64,000 bases of DNA, from the NCBI RefSeq assembly GCF_900143205.1, contig NZ_FRDH01000016.1:1-64000 (forward strand). The letters are read 5' to 3'. A program made the translations under genes and the position numbers. The notes below the pieces were generated by a model. The model had not been told where the DNA came from, did not search any database, and saw only the letters and a list, made by a program, of their open reading frames with translations. Below, one piece after another: positions 18,731 to 28,265 of the stretch. Every line of letters starts with the position of its first letter. The first letter of the stretch is position 1. The DNA is from Butyrivibrio hungatei DSM 14810 (lineage in GTDB: Bacteria > Bacillota > Clostridia > Lachnospirales > Lachnospiraceae).

Positions 18731-20419
18731 ATGAGTAAAGAAACAAAGTTTTTATCAATTGCAATAGGTCTTTTACAGGGTAAGCTCGCTGAGGAAAGCG
18801 TTGACGATCCAGTAGTAAAAGAAATGAATGCAGACAGGCTCTATGAATTTACCAGGTTTGCTGTTACAAACTTTGGAGGTAAGATTTCAAAGAGAACCAA
18901 TAATGTTGATTACGATGCCAAGAACGACAGAAACAGATTCCATAGAAATGGAATTCTTGAAGGCGCTACTGATCTTGGTAGTTTGATCGTAGAGACAAGA
19001 TGCGACGGAGTAGGAACACCTGCTCAGGTCAAGCTCTTCAAACTTCTTGAAGGCGAGACACCAGAAACATTTAATAGGGTTAATGGTAAGATCACAATGA
19101 TCCGTGATATGACTGGATTTGACGGTGTTCTTTCCAGAAAGCTTTCGGAAGGGACATATGTAGTTGAGATCTCAAAAGGTAGTGAGTATGAGATCATCAC
19201 AGACAGCCTTGAGATCAAGACTGGTGAATATACCAAGAAGCTTTATGACCTCAACAGATTCTACAATCTTTCAAAAGAAGGCTGGATCGCAGGAGACCTT
19301 CATCATCACAGCGTTTATTCAAGCCCTGTTTACGCAGGAGATGACGATGTAGTTGAGACTCCACAGGAAATAGCAAATTCAATGATGGCCATGGGACTTG
19401 AGTACGGCGCACTTAGTGATCACCACAACGTCCTGAACCATGAAGCATGGAAGGCTGGGAAAAGAGATAACTTCACACCTATAGTGTCCAAGGAAATTTC
19501 AACTTCCAACGGACATGTTATGGCTATGGGTGTAGATGAAGATGTAATCTACGACATTCCACAGGGTGATCGTAGAACAGACGAGTTCCTGAGAAATGAA
19601 TTCAGACGTGTTACAACACAGATCAAGGAGCTGGGCGGACTTCCACAGATCAACCATCCTAGAGATCTGTCAGTTTCAATATCCTGGAATCCAAATTTTT
19701 ATGATATGATCGATATCTTTGAGACCATGGAGATTTGGAATGGATCTAACCCAATGATGGCCGGAAGCACCAATGATCTGGCTTACAAGCTGTGGCTTAC
19801 ACTTATGCAAAGAGGATTGCTTCTTCCGGCAACAACGGGAAGTGATACACATAATATAGCTGCAGATGATTATCACATTCTATTCGATCAGATCATGGAT
19901 ACAGTTGATATCATCAAGGCTTCAGAAAAAGAGCTCGAAGAAAAATATAAAGATGAGCTCCACGTATTTAAGCTTATTACAGAGAGTCTTTTACCTATCC
20001 TTGAAAAATGGGCTGAGACAAACCTCACAAGCGGCGGAGTCAGAACCTATATCAATATCGAAGGTGAAAGAAATCAGGAAAATGTCTTAAAGACATTAAA
20101 GAGTGGTCATAGCTTTTTGACCAACGGACCAATCCTGATCCCAACTGTAAATGGCAAAAAGCCTGGTGAGAAGCTTGAAAAGTCAGGAAAACTTGATATT
20201 GATATTAAGCTCCTTGCTAACACAGAGCTTAAGAAACTCCTTATCTGTACTGAGAATGGAACATTTAAGGAGATAGATTTAAAAGCAAACAAAGAAAAAG
20301 GCTTCTATGACTACAGCATGCACATAAGTGAAGATGTAGAAGAAGCCAAGTATGTATTCTTTATTGCTAAGAGCGATTGTACAAACCTTGCTATCAGCAA
20401 TCCTGTTATTTGTTGTTAG
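18731..20419 (+). CDS. CehA/McbA-like PHP-fold metallohydrolase
   Basis: A 562-residue protein whose middle part (about 195-430) is a PHP-type metallohydrolase. It shows GDLHHHSVYSS (metal ligands), LSDHHN, a Glu in VSKEIS, NHPRD and GSDTHN. The N-terminal ~190 residues include a beta-rich module and the C-terminal ~120 a further beta domain, the usual layout of CehA/McbA-like proteins. PHP enzymes hydrolyse phosphoesters and CehA relatives amides or carbamates; the substrate here is unknown. No signal peptide is present with start ATG 18731, which is set by AGGAGGAA 10-12 bases upstream. It is the first gene after operator copy 1. The 3' end overlaps the convergent AraC gene by 14 bases. Confidence 0.75.
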   Translation: MSKETKFLSIAIGLLQGKLAEESVDDPVVKEMNADRLYEFTRFAVTNFGGKISKRTNNVDYDAKNDRNRFHRNGILEGATDLGSLIVETRCDGVGTPAQVKLFKLLEGETPETFNRVNGKITMIRDMTGFDGVLSRKLSEGTYVVEISKGSEYEIITDSLEIKTGEYTKKLYDLNRFYNLSKEGWIAGDLHHHSVYSSPVYAGDDDVVETPQEIANSMMAMGLEYGALSDHHNVLNHEAWKAGKRDNFTPIVSKEISTSNGHVMAMGVDEDVIYDIPQGDRRTDEFLRNEFRRVTTQIKELGGLPQINHPRDLSVSISWNPNFYDMIDIFETMEIWNGSNPMMAGSTNDLAYKLWLTLMQRGLLLPATTGSDTHNIAADDYHILFDQIMDTVDIIKASEKELEEKYKDELHVFKLITESLLPILEKWAETNLTSGGVRTYINIEGERNQENVLKTLKSGHSFLTNGPILIPTVNGKKPGEKLEKSGKLDIDIKLLANTELKKLLICTENGTFKEIDLKANKEKGFYDYSMHISEDVEEAKYVFFIAKSDCTNLAISNPVICC

Positions 20420-21311
20420 TGATCGCGGTCTGTCTGTACTGTCTGGGACTTGTTCCTGCAACCTTATTAAAGATTCGGTTGAATTGTGAGAAAGATGCAA
20501 AACCGCATTCTTCTGAAATAACAGAAATCTTCTCATTGGATGAAACAAGCCTGTACTGTGCGTTCTTGATCCTGGTAAGCTGAATGTAGTTGGAGAGGTT
20601 GAAGCCTGTAACCTGCTTGAACTCTCGTGACAAATAGCTAGGGCTCACAAAGAACTGATCAGACAGCGAGTTAAGTGAAATATCTTCACTGAAATGGTTA
20701 TGAATGTAGGATGAGATCTCATACATCTTTTGCTCGATGGAGCTGTAGCTCTGATCATTGGTGTAGAGATTCTTGTCCTTTAAATCATAAAGAGTATAAA
20801 GAAATTCCTGGAACTTAGTGTGAATATAAAATTCATCTGCAGGATTTCCGTAATACTGGTGCTCTTTAGAAAATACAAAGAGCGAATTCAAGATGCTTAT
20901 AAGTTTTTGCCTGTCTTCAAGGCTAAATCTGAAGATTGGAACTTCATTGTTGAAAGGACTGAGAATTTTCTCATAAGCTTCGGCAGTATCTGGATTATGA
21001 AGCTCATACATAAAGTCAATAATGATTCTCTTGCTGGGCTCGCCCTTGTAATACACAGATTTGTGCATGACAGAAGGCGCCAGTAACACAATGTCTCCCA
21101 TGTGGATATTGTAAGGAGTTCCCTCGATAAGGTGGGTTGCGTTAGGCGCAAGCAGTATCATCATCTCGTAATATGGATGCAGATGCTGGAATTCCATATT
21201 GATAGAGGCATCCCTCTTATCATAATCAATGTAATAAAAGATGTTGTTAGGGATGTTGTTGATGATTATATAATGATTGTCTTCATAAAAAATACTGTCA
21301 TCTATAAGCAT
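20406..21311 (-). CDS. AraC-family transcriptional regulator
   Basis: A 301-residue regulator with an N-terminal cupin-like sensor domain (HLHPYYEMMILL, GDIVLLAPSVMH) and a C-terminal pair of helix-turn-helix motifs in the last ~100 residues (ISLNSLSDQFFVSPSYLSREFK, then the FASFSQFNRIFNKVAGTSPRQYR signature). AraC proteins of this kind sense sugars and activate catabolic promoters. I chose the ATG at 21311 because the cupin domain starts just after it. However, no ribosome site is visible before it and only 35 bases separate it from the divergent gene at 21347. It is embedded in the catabolic island and is the only local candidate for binding the repeated ACAAAAAATGCAAT sites. Confidence 0.88.
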   Translation of the reverse strand: MLIDDSIFYEDNHYIIINNIPNNIFYYIDYDKRDASINMEFQHLHPYYEMMILLAPNATHLIEGTPYNIHMGDIVLLAPSVMHKSVYYKGEPSKRIIIDFMYELHNPDTAEAYEKILSPFNNEVPIFRFSLEDRQKLISILNSLFVFSKEHQYYGNPADEFYIHTKFQEFLYTLYDLKDKNLYTNDQSYSSIEQKMYEISSYIHNHFSEDISLNSLSDQFFVSPSYLSREFKQVTGFNLSNYIQLTRIKNAQYRLVSSNEKISVISEECGFASFSQFNRIFNKVAGTSPRQYRQTAITNNK

Positions 21312-21346
21312 GTGATTAGTATATATGAAAAAAAGAGAGGTAGCAA

Positions 21347-22438
21347 ATGAAAGTCGATAATGAATTAATAACAAATACTCTGAAGGTTCTGGCAGATAGT
21401 TTCCAGAAATTCCTCTATGAGGATGATGAGTTCTTTTTGGAAAATATGAAATCCAAGAATCTTGCTGGAGATGATGTATCAAGATACCAGCACTGGGAGT
21501 GGACTCAGGGAGTAGGACTTTACGGACTTTTGCAGCTCTTTGAAGAGACAGGAAATCAGAATTACTACGACTTCCTTGATAAGTTCTATGATAAGGAGAT
21601 CTCACTTGGACTTCCTGCAAAGAACATTAATACGACAGCTCCACTTTTGACATTGTCATTTTTGTTAAAAGAAAAAGAGAATGCTGAATATAGAAAAGTA
21701 TGTCATGAGTGGGCAGAGGCCATCATGAAAGATTTCGTAAGAACAAAAGAAGGCGGCTTCACTCATAGAACATCTGACAGTGAGAATAACGAAGAGCTAT
21801 GGGATGATACACTGTTTATGACAGTTATGTTCCTTGCTAGTATGGGCGAGATCGAAGACAACGATGAGTACAGGGAAGAAGCTAGGTATCAGTTCCTTCT
21901 TCACATCAAGTATCTTACAGACCGCAAGACAGGACTTCTTTTCCATGGATGGACCTTCAACGGAAATCACAACTTCGCAGAAGCTCTTTGGGGCAGAGGA
22001 AATTGCTGGTTTACAATGGCAATTCCAGAGTACCTTTCAATTGCTGATGTAAAGGGAGCAGACAGAAGGTTCCTTATCGGTGCTTTGGAGCGCCAGGTAG
22101 AAGCTCTTGAGAAATACCAGGATGAGAGCGGAATGTGGCATACACTTGTAGATGATCCAACATCATATGTTGAGACAAGTGCTACATGTGGATTTGCCTA
22201 CGGAATATTAAAGTCAGTTAGAATGGGACTTATTGATCCTAAGTATAAAGAGGTTGGACTTAAGGCACTTGATGCAGTACTTGCAAACATTGCAGAAGAT
22301 GGAACAGTCAATCAGGTATCCTACGGAACACCAATGGGTAGAGAGTCCAAAGACTTTTATAAGACCATCGAAATTAAGCCAATGCCATACGGTCAGGCAC
22401 TCGCAATGCTATTCTTGTTGGAAGCATTGAAAGCGTGA
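21347..22438 (+). CDS. GH105 unsaturated uronyl hydrolase (YteR-like)
   Basis: A 363-residue (alpha/alpha)6-barrel of family GH105, which removes 4,5-unsaturated uronic acids left by polysaccharide lyases through a hydration mechanism. Signatures: RYQHWEWTQGVGLYGL near 50, LWDDTLFM with the catalytic-type Asp D153/D154, FHGW and WGRGNCW near 220. Known members act on unsaturated rhamnogalacturonan disaccharides, and some on glucuronyl or galacturonyl substrates. No signal peptide is present. The start is ATG 21347 with GAGAGG 7 bases upstream. It starts the GH105-ROK-lyase-iolC gene run and is divergent from araC. Confidence 0.88.
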   Translation: MKVDNELITNTLKVLADSFQKFLYEDDEFFLENMKSKNLAGDDVSRYQHWEWTQGVGLYGLLQLFEETGNQNYYDFLDKFYDKEISLGLPAKNINTTAPLLTLSFLLKEKENAEYRKVCHEWAEAIMKDFVRTKEGGFTHRTSDSENNEELWDDTLFMTVMFLASMGEIEDNDEYREEARYQFLLHIKYLTDRKTGLLFHGWTFNGNHNFAEALWGRGNCWFTMAIPEYLSIADVKGADRRFLIGALERQVEALEKYQDESGMWHTLVDDPTSYVETSATCGFAYGILKSVRMGLIDPKYKEVGLKALDAVLANIAEDGTVNQVSYGTPMGRESKDFYKTIEIKPMPYGQALAMLFLLEALKA

Positions 22439-22454
22439 ATTATTGAGGTGTGAG

Positions 22455-23381
22455 ATGTACAGAGTTGGAGTGGATGTAGGTGGAACCAATATTGCCATAG
22501 GAATCGTGGATGAAACCTATAAGATCGTGGACAAGACTGGTGTTAAGACATCAGAAGCTAGTAGTCCAGAAGAGATGATCAAAGCCATAGCAACAACTGT
22601 AACGGAGTTGATTGCTAGGAATGGTTTAAATGAATCAGAAATCGAATCCATCGGTGTTGGCGTTCCGGGAACGGCGGAGCTTGATACAGGCAAGATCATG
22701 TATGCTAATAACCTGGGATTTGAGGATGTTCCCTTTTTACCAGAGCTTCAGAAGGCACTTGGCAAGGAGCTTGGAAGTGTTACTTGTTTTGACAATGATG
22801 CTAATGCAGCGGCAATTGGTGAGTACATTACAGGCGGATATGATGCAAAAAATTTTGTGATGGTCACTCTTGGTACCGGAATCGGCGGCGGGATCATCAT
22901 TGATGGCAAGGTTGTGAGAGGTATCAATTACGCGGCAGCAGAGATCGGACACATGACAATAAATGTGGAAGGCGTAGATTGTAACTGCGGAAGACGAGGA
23001 TGCTTTGAAAACTACGCATCAGCCACAGCCCTTATAAATCAGGCAAAAGAAGCTATGCAGGTAGATGACATGGATGGCGAGAAATTCTTTGGTCTTGTAA
23101 GAAAAAAGAATGAAACAGCGCTCAAAGTCCTGGACCAGTTTACAACATATCTTTCCGAAGGGCTTATAGACATAATAAACATCCTGCAGCCGGAAGTACT
23201 TGTTTTAAGCGGCGGTATTACAAGGGCAGCAGATTTTTTTATTGAACAGGTGAGAGATAAGGTCAGCAAAGGCGTATATTCAAGAACCAGCAAAAAGAAT
23301 ACATTCATTACTGTGGCTAGAGGAATCGCAGACGCAGGAGATGTAGGAATAGTAGGAGCAGCACTAATTAGCAAAGGTTGA
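22455..23381 (+). CDS. ROK-family sugar kinase
   Basis: A 308-residue ROK protein without a DNA-binding domain, so a kinase and not a repressor. The ATP site DVGGTNIAIG is at the N-terminus, catalytic Asp in FDNDANAAA, GTGIGGG, and the zinc motif CNCGRRGCFE near residue 180. It phosphorylates a hexose, probably glucose or a 2-acetamido sugar; substrate unknown. The start is ATG 22455, with TGAGGTG about 5 bases before, 16 bases after GH105. Confidence 0.88.
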   Translation: MYRVGVDVGGTNIAIGIVDETYKIVDKTGVKTSEASSPEEMIKAIATTVTELIARNGLNESEIESIGVGVPGTAELDTGKIMYANNLGFEDVPFLPELQKALGKELGSVTCFDNDANAAAIGEYITGGYDAKNFVMVTLGTGIGGGIIIDGKVVRGINYAAAEIGHMTINVEGVDCNCGRRGCFENYASATALINQAKEAMQVDDMDGEKFFGLVRKKNETALKVLDQFTTYLSEGLIDIINILQPEVLVLSGGITRAADFFIEQVRDKVSKGVYSRTSKKNTFITVARGIADAGDVGIVGAALISKG

Positions 23382-23397
23382 ATAAAAGAGGCATATT

Positions 23398-25062
23398 ATG
23401 GAAAAACATTATCAGATTATTTTAAAGGACACAGAAGAAAGAGTATATGAGTCCATGCGTCAGCAGATCATGGATGAGAATAATCCTAACCAGGGAGCAT
23501 TTCTTGATGATGATCATATCTTGGATGCAAAGTTCACCATCTATAGAACAGCTTCTATGATAGCTCTTTACTGCAATAGCGACAGTGAGCTTTATAGAAG
23601 TCAGGAGCTTTTGAAGAGGATCAGACTTGGCTTTAAGTTCGCCAGGAAGATGCAGCATGAAAGCGGACTTTATGACTATGTAACATGTAACTTCAATTCC
23701 GCTCCAGATACAGCTTTTTCAATCAAGAAGCTCATGCCGTTTTTCTTTTACCTTAGAGATATCGTAGGAGATAAAAGAACTGCTGAAGAAAATGAGATGT
23801 TCGAGACAATGAATGAGATCATTGAGAAGGCAGCTCACGGTATCATGACTGGTGGCTTCCATACTCCAAATCATAGATGGGCAATTGCTTCAACACTTAT
23901 GGAATGTGCCAAGATCTATGACAATGATGACATGAGAGCCTGTGCAAACAGATATCTTGCAGAAGGAATCGATTGCAATGAAGACGGAGAGTTTGCAGAG
24001 AAGTCAGCAGGTAACTATAACAGAGTAAATAATGACGCTATGATCACACTTGCTGAGGCAACAGGTGATTCTTCCTATGAAGATTATGCAGTTAGAAACC
24101 TTCACATGATGCTTCATTACTGGGAACCAGACGGATCAGTTTATACAGCCAACTCAACAAGATTTGATAAGGACCGTCTCTCATATCCTACAGATTATTA
24201 CACTGAATATATGCTCATGGGTCAGCGTCACAACGTGCCTGAGTTCTATGAGATGTGCAACAGCATTATAGATATCTGTCAGTCCAAGAATCTCTTAGCT
24301 CCTGACTGCCTCATTTATTTTATGTGGTATCCAGAATGGAGGACGATCGAGCACGATGGACTTTACAGCAATCCTGATTACCACGTATTTTATAAAAACT
24401 CAGGTATCGCCAGAAATAAATCTGGAAGATATACATATACAACCATGAGCGGCAAGTCAAACTTCCTTTATTTCCACAACGGAAGCATCAAGCTTGAGAT
24501 GAAGGTTGCAGGAAGCTTTTGTGAACACAGAGCCTTCAAGGCAGATACCATCGAGGAAATTCCTGGGGGAGTACACCTTCACCAGACAATGCATGGTTGG
24601 TATTACCTGCCATGGAGCGCAGACAAGATTCCAGAGACCAACGACTGGTGGCAGATGGACAATGCAAACAGAGACAAGAAGATGGGACCAGACATGGATA
24701 TTGATGTTTGGGTAACAGAGTCTTCTGAAAAAGATGGAATCGATGTAAGGGTTAAGACAAGCGGTGTTGATGGAGATCCTTGGAGAATCGAGCTTGCATT
24801 TACCGGAGCAACATTCATTGAAAATGATCATCTTGCTATGCACCTTTCAGGCAACGAAGCTCTCACAGTAAAAGATGGAAACGTAGAGCTTTCAAACAGC
24901 AAGGATACACTTGTTATTGGACCAGCCTTTGGAACTCACAGATTCATGGAGGGTAAAGAGGACTCTGAGCTGAGAAATGCAGGCGCATCAACAGTTTACT
25001 TTACTGATTACACAGGATTTGATCATACTATCACAATTAGAAATAAAAGAAGTCAGTTCTAA
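23398..25062 (+). CDS. Heparinase II/III-like putative polysaccharide lyase (cytoplasmic)
   Basis: A 554-residue protein with an N-terminal helical toroid-like half (about 1-330) and a C-terminal beta-sandwich-like half (about 345-554), the layout of heparinase II/III-like and related lyases. NHRWAIASTLMECA, EFAEKSAGNYN and DSSYEDY recall the central part of that superfamily, in which Asn, His and Tyr catalyse beta-elimination next to a uronic acid. The identification is from overall pattern only. No signal peptide is present, so it would act on imported oligosaccharides, which fits the GH105 enzyme two genes upstream that removes unsaturated uronyl ends. The start ATG 23398 has AAGAGGC upstream. 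Confidence 0.5.
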   Translation: MEKHYQIILKDTEERVYESMRQQIMDENNPNQGAFLDDDHILDAKFTIYRTASMIALYCNSDSELYRSQELLKRIRLGFKFARKMQHESGLYDYVTCNFNSAPDTAFSIKKLMPFFFYLRDIVGDKRTAEENEMFETMNEIIEKAAHGIMTGGFHTPNHRWAIASTLMECAKIYDNDDMRACANRYLAEGIDCNEDGEFAEKSAGNYNRVNNDAMITLAEATGDSSYEDYAVRNLHMMLHYWEPDGSVYTANSTRFDKDRLSYPTDYYTEYMLMGQRHNVPEFYEMCNSIIDICQSKNLLAPDCLIYFMWYPEWRTIEHDGLYSNPDYHVFYKNSGIARNKSGRYTYTTMSGKSNFLYFHNGSIKLEMKVAGSFCEHRAFKADTIEEIPGGVHLHQTMHGWYYLPWSADKIPETNDWWQMDNANRDKKMGPDMDIDVWVTESSEKDGIDVRVKTSGVDGDPWRIELAFTGATFIENDHLAMHLSGNEALTVKDGNVELSNSKDTLVIGPAFGTHRFMEGKEDSELRNAGASTVYFTDYTGFDHTITIRNKRSQF

Positions 25063-25108
25063 ATTATCTACATAATAATGTATTGGGGAATACAAAGGGG
25101 ATAGTAAC

Positions 25109-26125
25109 ATGAAGTATTTAGAATTTGATAGCACAAGGAAGATGGACATAGTTTTTCTTGGAAGGATCGCAATTGATTTCAATCCGGTAGACTATTTTCA
25201 TCCATTAGAAGAATGCACAACATTCAAGAAGTACGTCGGTGGATCACCGGCTAACACTTCAATTGGTGTCACAAGACACGGCCTTAAGGCAGGCTTTTTT
25301 GCAAAGGTATCTGATGACCAGTTCGGAAATTTCGTAGTGAATTTCATGAACAAAGAAGGCGTGGATACATCCCACATCACAAGATGTACAAATGGCGAGA
25401 AGCTTGGTCTGACATTTACAGAGATACTCTCACCAACAGAGAGCAGTATCCTCATGTACAGAAATGATATTGCAGATCTTCAGCTTTCAGTTGAGGATAT
25501 AGATGAAGACTATATCAAAAACAGTAAGGCACTCCTGATCTCAGGAACATCCCTTGCTGAGAGCCCTTCAAGAGAAGCTGCTTTGAAGGCAGTTATGCTT
25601 GCCAAGAAAAATGGCACGAGAGTCATTTTTGATGTGGACTACAGAGCTTACAACTGGAAAAATGACGACGAGATCTCAATCTACTATGCAGCAGTTGCAA
25701 AAGAAGCAGATATCATCATGGGTTCAAGAGAGGAGTTTGACCTCACCCAAAAGCTTATTATGCCAGGCTTGAACGATGAAGAGACAGCAAAGTACTGGTT
25801 CTCACAAAATGCCAAGATCGTTTTGATCAAACATGGTAAAGAAGGCTCAACTGCCTATACGAAGGACGGCGAAAAGTATTCAATAAAGCCATTCCCGGTA
25901 AAAGCACTTAAGGGATTTGGCGGCGGAGATGGATACGCATCAGCTTTCCTCTATGGAATATTCTCAGGCTGGGACATGATCGATTGCCTTGAATTTGGTA
26001 GCGCAGAGGCATCAATGATGGTCAAGAGCCACTCTTGTTCAGAGGAACTTCCAACGACAGAAGAAGTCAGGAAATTCATAGAAGAAGAGAAAAAAGAATA
26101 TGGTGAAATGATTGCAAGAGTTTGA
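25109..26125 (+). CDS. iolC: 5-dehydro-2-deoxygluconokinase
   Basis: PfkB-family kinase that phosphorylates 5-dehydro-2-deoxygluconate (DKG) in inositol breakdown. The 338-residue protein starts with the family YVGGSPANTSIGVTRHGL region (sugar binding) and ends with GFGGGDGYASAF, where D274 is the expected catalytic base; the motif reads GGGD instead of the usual GAGD. The ribosome site AAAGGGG precedes ATG 25109. It is the last gene before operator copy 2, separated from iolD by 180 bases, so iolC and iolD-B-E-G may be transcribed from different promoters. Confidence 0.92.
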   Translation: MKYLEFDSTRKMDIVFLGRIAIDFNPVDYFHPLEECTTFKKYVGGSPANTSIGVTRHGLKAGFFAKVSDDQFGNFVVNFMNKEGVDTSHITRCTNGEKLGLTFTEILSPTESSILMYRNDIADLQLSVEDIDEDYIKNSKALLISGTSLAESPSREAALKAVMLAKKNGTRVIFDVDYRAYNWKNDDEISIYYAAVAKEADIIMGSREEFDLTQKLIMPGLNDEETAKYWFSQNAKIVLIKHGKEGSTAYTKDGEKYSIKPFPVKALKGFGGGDGYASAFLYGIFSGWDMIDCLEFGSAEASMMVKSHSCSEELPTTEEVRKFIEEEKKEYGEMIARV

Positions 26126-26127
26126 TG

Positions 26128-26176
26128 ACAAAAAATGCAATCTTTTTATGAAGTCGTCATAAAAAGCGCGTAGAAT
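26128..26176 (+). promoter_or_regulatory. Putative regulon operator and promoter of the iolDBEG genes, copy 2
   Basis: ACAAAAAATGCAAT lies at 26128-26141, overlapping the end of iolC's downstream flank. Next comes the perfect inverted repeat TTTTTATGA - 5 bases - TCATAAAAA (26143-26165), then TAGAAT (26171-26176) as likely -10. It has the same order and spacing as copy 1 at 18566. The lack of a clear -35 points to an activator. Confidence 0.62.
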
Positions 26177-26194
26177 ATGCACAACAATAAAAAT

Positions 26195-26243
26195 AAAATG
26201 TATGGTATAGGGTAACAATTACGCTCTATATCGTACATTTTTT
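26195..26243 (+). terminator. Leader hairpin with T-run (possible attenuator), copy 2
   Basis: The arms 26195-26213 and 26224-26243 pair through about 17 bases with G-T pairs, followed by TTTTTT. Compared with the hairpin at 18633, several bases differ yet the pairing is kept. It sits between the promoter and iolD, so it could control iolD expression. Confidence 0.55.
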
Positions 26244-26305
26244 GTTTTGGGAAATTACAAGGAGCGTGATCAAGGGGTATAGCAAATTTAATATAGGAGA
26301 AGGTC

Positions 26306-28237
26306 ATGGAGAAAACTATAAAGCTTACAACAGCTCAAGCGCTGGTTAAGTTTCTTGACCAGCAGTATGTTTCCTTTGATGGTAAGGAGACAAAGTTTGT
26401 AGAGGGGATATTTACAATCTTTGGTCACGGTATCGCTGTAGGACTTGGGGAAGCCTTAGACAGTGATCCGGGAAAGCTTAAGGTCTTTCAGGGCAGAAAT
26501 GAGCAGGGGATGTGTCATACCGCCTGCGCATTTGCCAAGCAGCATAACCGCAGAAAGATCATCGCTTGTTCATCCAGTGTAGGTCCAGGTGCCGCAAATA
26601 TGGTAACTGCCTGCGCAGATGCGACAGTCAATCATATTCCACTTTTAGTATTTCCAGCAGATACATTCGCATCAAGACAGCCAGATCCTGTTCTTCAGCA
26701 GCTTGAAGTAGAGGGTTCACTGGCAGTAACGACAAATGATGCATTTAAGCCAGTCTGCAAATATTGGGACAGGATAAACAGACCTGAACAACTCATGACA
26801 GCAATGATAAGCGCCATGAGAGTTTTGACAGATCCTGCAGAGACGGGTGCAGTATGCATTTCGCTTCCACAGGATATCGAAGGCGAGGCCTATGACTATC
26901 CGGAGTACTTCTTTAAAAAGCGAGTTCACAAGATCGTTCGCCAGGTAGCAGCTTCAGAAGAGATAGAAGATATTGTTTTAAAGATCTCTAAGGCAAAAAA
27001 ACCACTGGTAATAGTTGGCGGAGGCGCTAAATATTCAGAGGCTGGCGAGACAATAGAGAAGTTCTGCAGCTCTTTTAACATCCCGTTTGGTGAGACTCAG
27101 TCTGGAAAGAGCGCTTGCAAGTCATCTGATCCTATGTGCCTTGGAGGAATCGGTGTAACAGGTACAGCTGCTGCAAATCAGATTGCCAAAAAAGCAGATC
27201 TTATCATAGCTCTTGGCACAAGGCTTTCTGACTTTACAACGGGGTCAAAGAGACAGTTCAAGCAGGGAGTATCGGTTGTTACCATAAACGTAAACCGCTT
27301 TGACGCATACAAGATGGATGCAACAAAGGCTGTTGGTGATCTGAAAGAAACTCTTACATTGGTTACAGCAGAGCTCAAGAAAAAGAAATATAAGAGCGCA
27401 TATAAAGATGAAATAAAGACTGCAAAACAAAATTGGTCAAAGGAAATGAAAAAACTTGCAGGCATTGTTTATACAGGCGATAAGTTCAAACCAATGATCG
27501 AAGCAAGGGATCCTAGGACACTTCCTGAGTTCCATAAATTAACAGGAGCTACATTGACACAGACAGCTGCTATAGCTGCAGTCAGACGAAATATTGATGC
27601 AAATGCAAACATTGTTACAGCTGGCGGATCGCTTCCTAGCGATCTTCAGAGAATGTGGACTACTGACGAGAGAGGCGCTTACCATGCAGAGTATGGCTAT
27701 TCATGTATGGGATATGAGGTGGCAGGAGCGCTTGGAGTCAAGATGGCTGAGCCCAAGAAGGAAGTCTATACATTTCTTGGAGATGGAAGCTTTTTGATGC
27801 TCCATAGTGAGATCGCAACAGCAATGCAGGAAAAAGCCAAGATCAATATCTTAGTATTTGATAATTGCGGATTTGGATGTATCAACAATCTGGAAATGAC
27901 CCATGGTATTGGATCAATGGCAACCGAGTTCAGGTATAGAGACCGAAATGGAAAGCTGGCCGGAGATCTTATTCCTATCGATTATGCCATGATCGGTAAG
28001 GGATACGGACTTAAGACTTACACAGTAAGAACTGTGGAAGAGCTGGAGGAAGCAGTAAAAGATTCTAAAAAGCAGAAAGTATCTACTCTCATAGACCTAA
28101 AGGTAATGCCAAAGACCATGACTGATGGTTACGATTCATGGTGGGATGTAGGTCTTGCAGCAGTATCTACAAGTAAGAGTGTAAGGGCCTGCCGCAAAGA
28201 TGTAGAAGAAGGTAGAGCGGATGCTCGTAAATACTAA
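26306..28237 (+). CDS. iolD: 3D-(3,5/4)-trihydroxycyclohexane-1,2-dione hydrolase
   Basis: ThDP-dependent ring-opening hydrolase of the inositol pathway, converting trihydroxycyclohexane-dione to 5-deoxy-glucuronate. The 643-residue protein has the three domains of acetolactate-synthase-like enzymes. The activating Glu region [18 protein letters not shown] lies near 58-75, and the ThDP motif GDGSF...NCGFG near 500-530. The start ATG 26306 has AGGAGAAGG upstream. It is the first gene after operator copy 2; its 3' end lies 28 bases from the iolB start. Confidence 0.96.
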   Translation: MEKTIKLTTAQALVKFLDQQYVSFDGKETKFVEGIFTIFGHGIAVGLGEALDSDPGKLKVFQGRNEQGMCHTACAFAKQHNRRKIIACSSSVGPGAANMVTACADATVNHIPLLVFPADTFASRQPDPVLQQLEVEGSLAVTTNDAFKPVCKYWDRINRPEQLMTAMISAMRVLTDPAETGAVCISLPQDIEGEAYDYPEYFFKKRVHKIVRQVAASEEIEDIVLKISKAKKPLVIVGGGAKYSEAGETIEKFCSSFNIPFGETQSGKSACKSSDPMCLGGIGVTGTAAANQIAKKADLIIALGTRLSDFTTGSKRQFKQGVSVVTINVNRFDAYKMDATKAVGDLKETLTLVTAELKKKKYKSAYKDEIKTAKQNWSKEMKKLAGIVYTGDKFKPMIEARDPRTLPEFHKLTGATLTQTAAIAAVRRNIDANANIVTAGGSLPSDLQRMWTTDERGAYHAEYGYSCMGYEVAGALGVKMAEPKKEVYTFLGDGSFLMLHSEIATAMQEKAKINILVFDNCGFGCINNLEMTHGIGSMATEFRYRDRNGKLAGDLIPIDYAMIGKGYGLKTYTVRTVEELEEAVKDSKKQKVSTLIDLKVMPKTMTDGYDSWWDVGLAAVSTSKSVRACRKDVEEGRADARKY

Positions 28238-28265
28238 TAAAACTTTTTTAGAGAAGGGGAAAGCT

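Noticed and set aside
22455-23381. ROK repressor
   Set aside because: There is no N-terminal helix-turn-helix; the protein starts directly with the ATP-binding motif, so it is a kinase.
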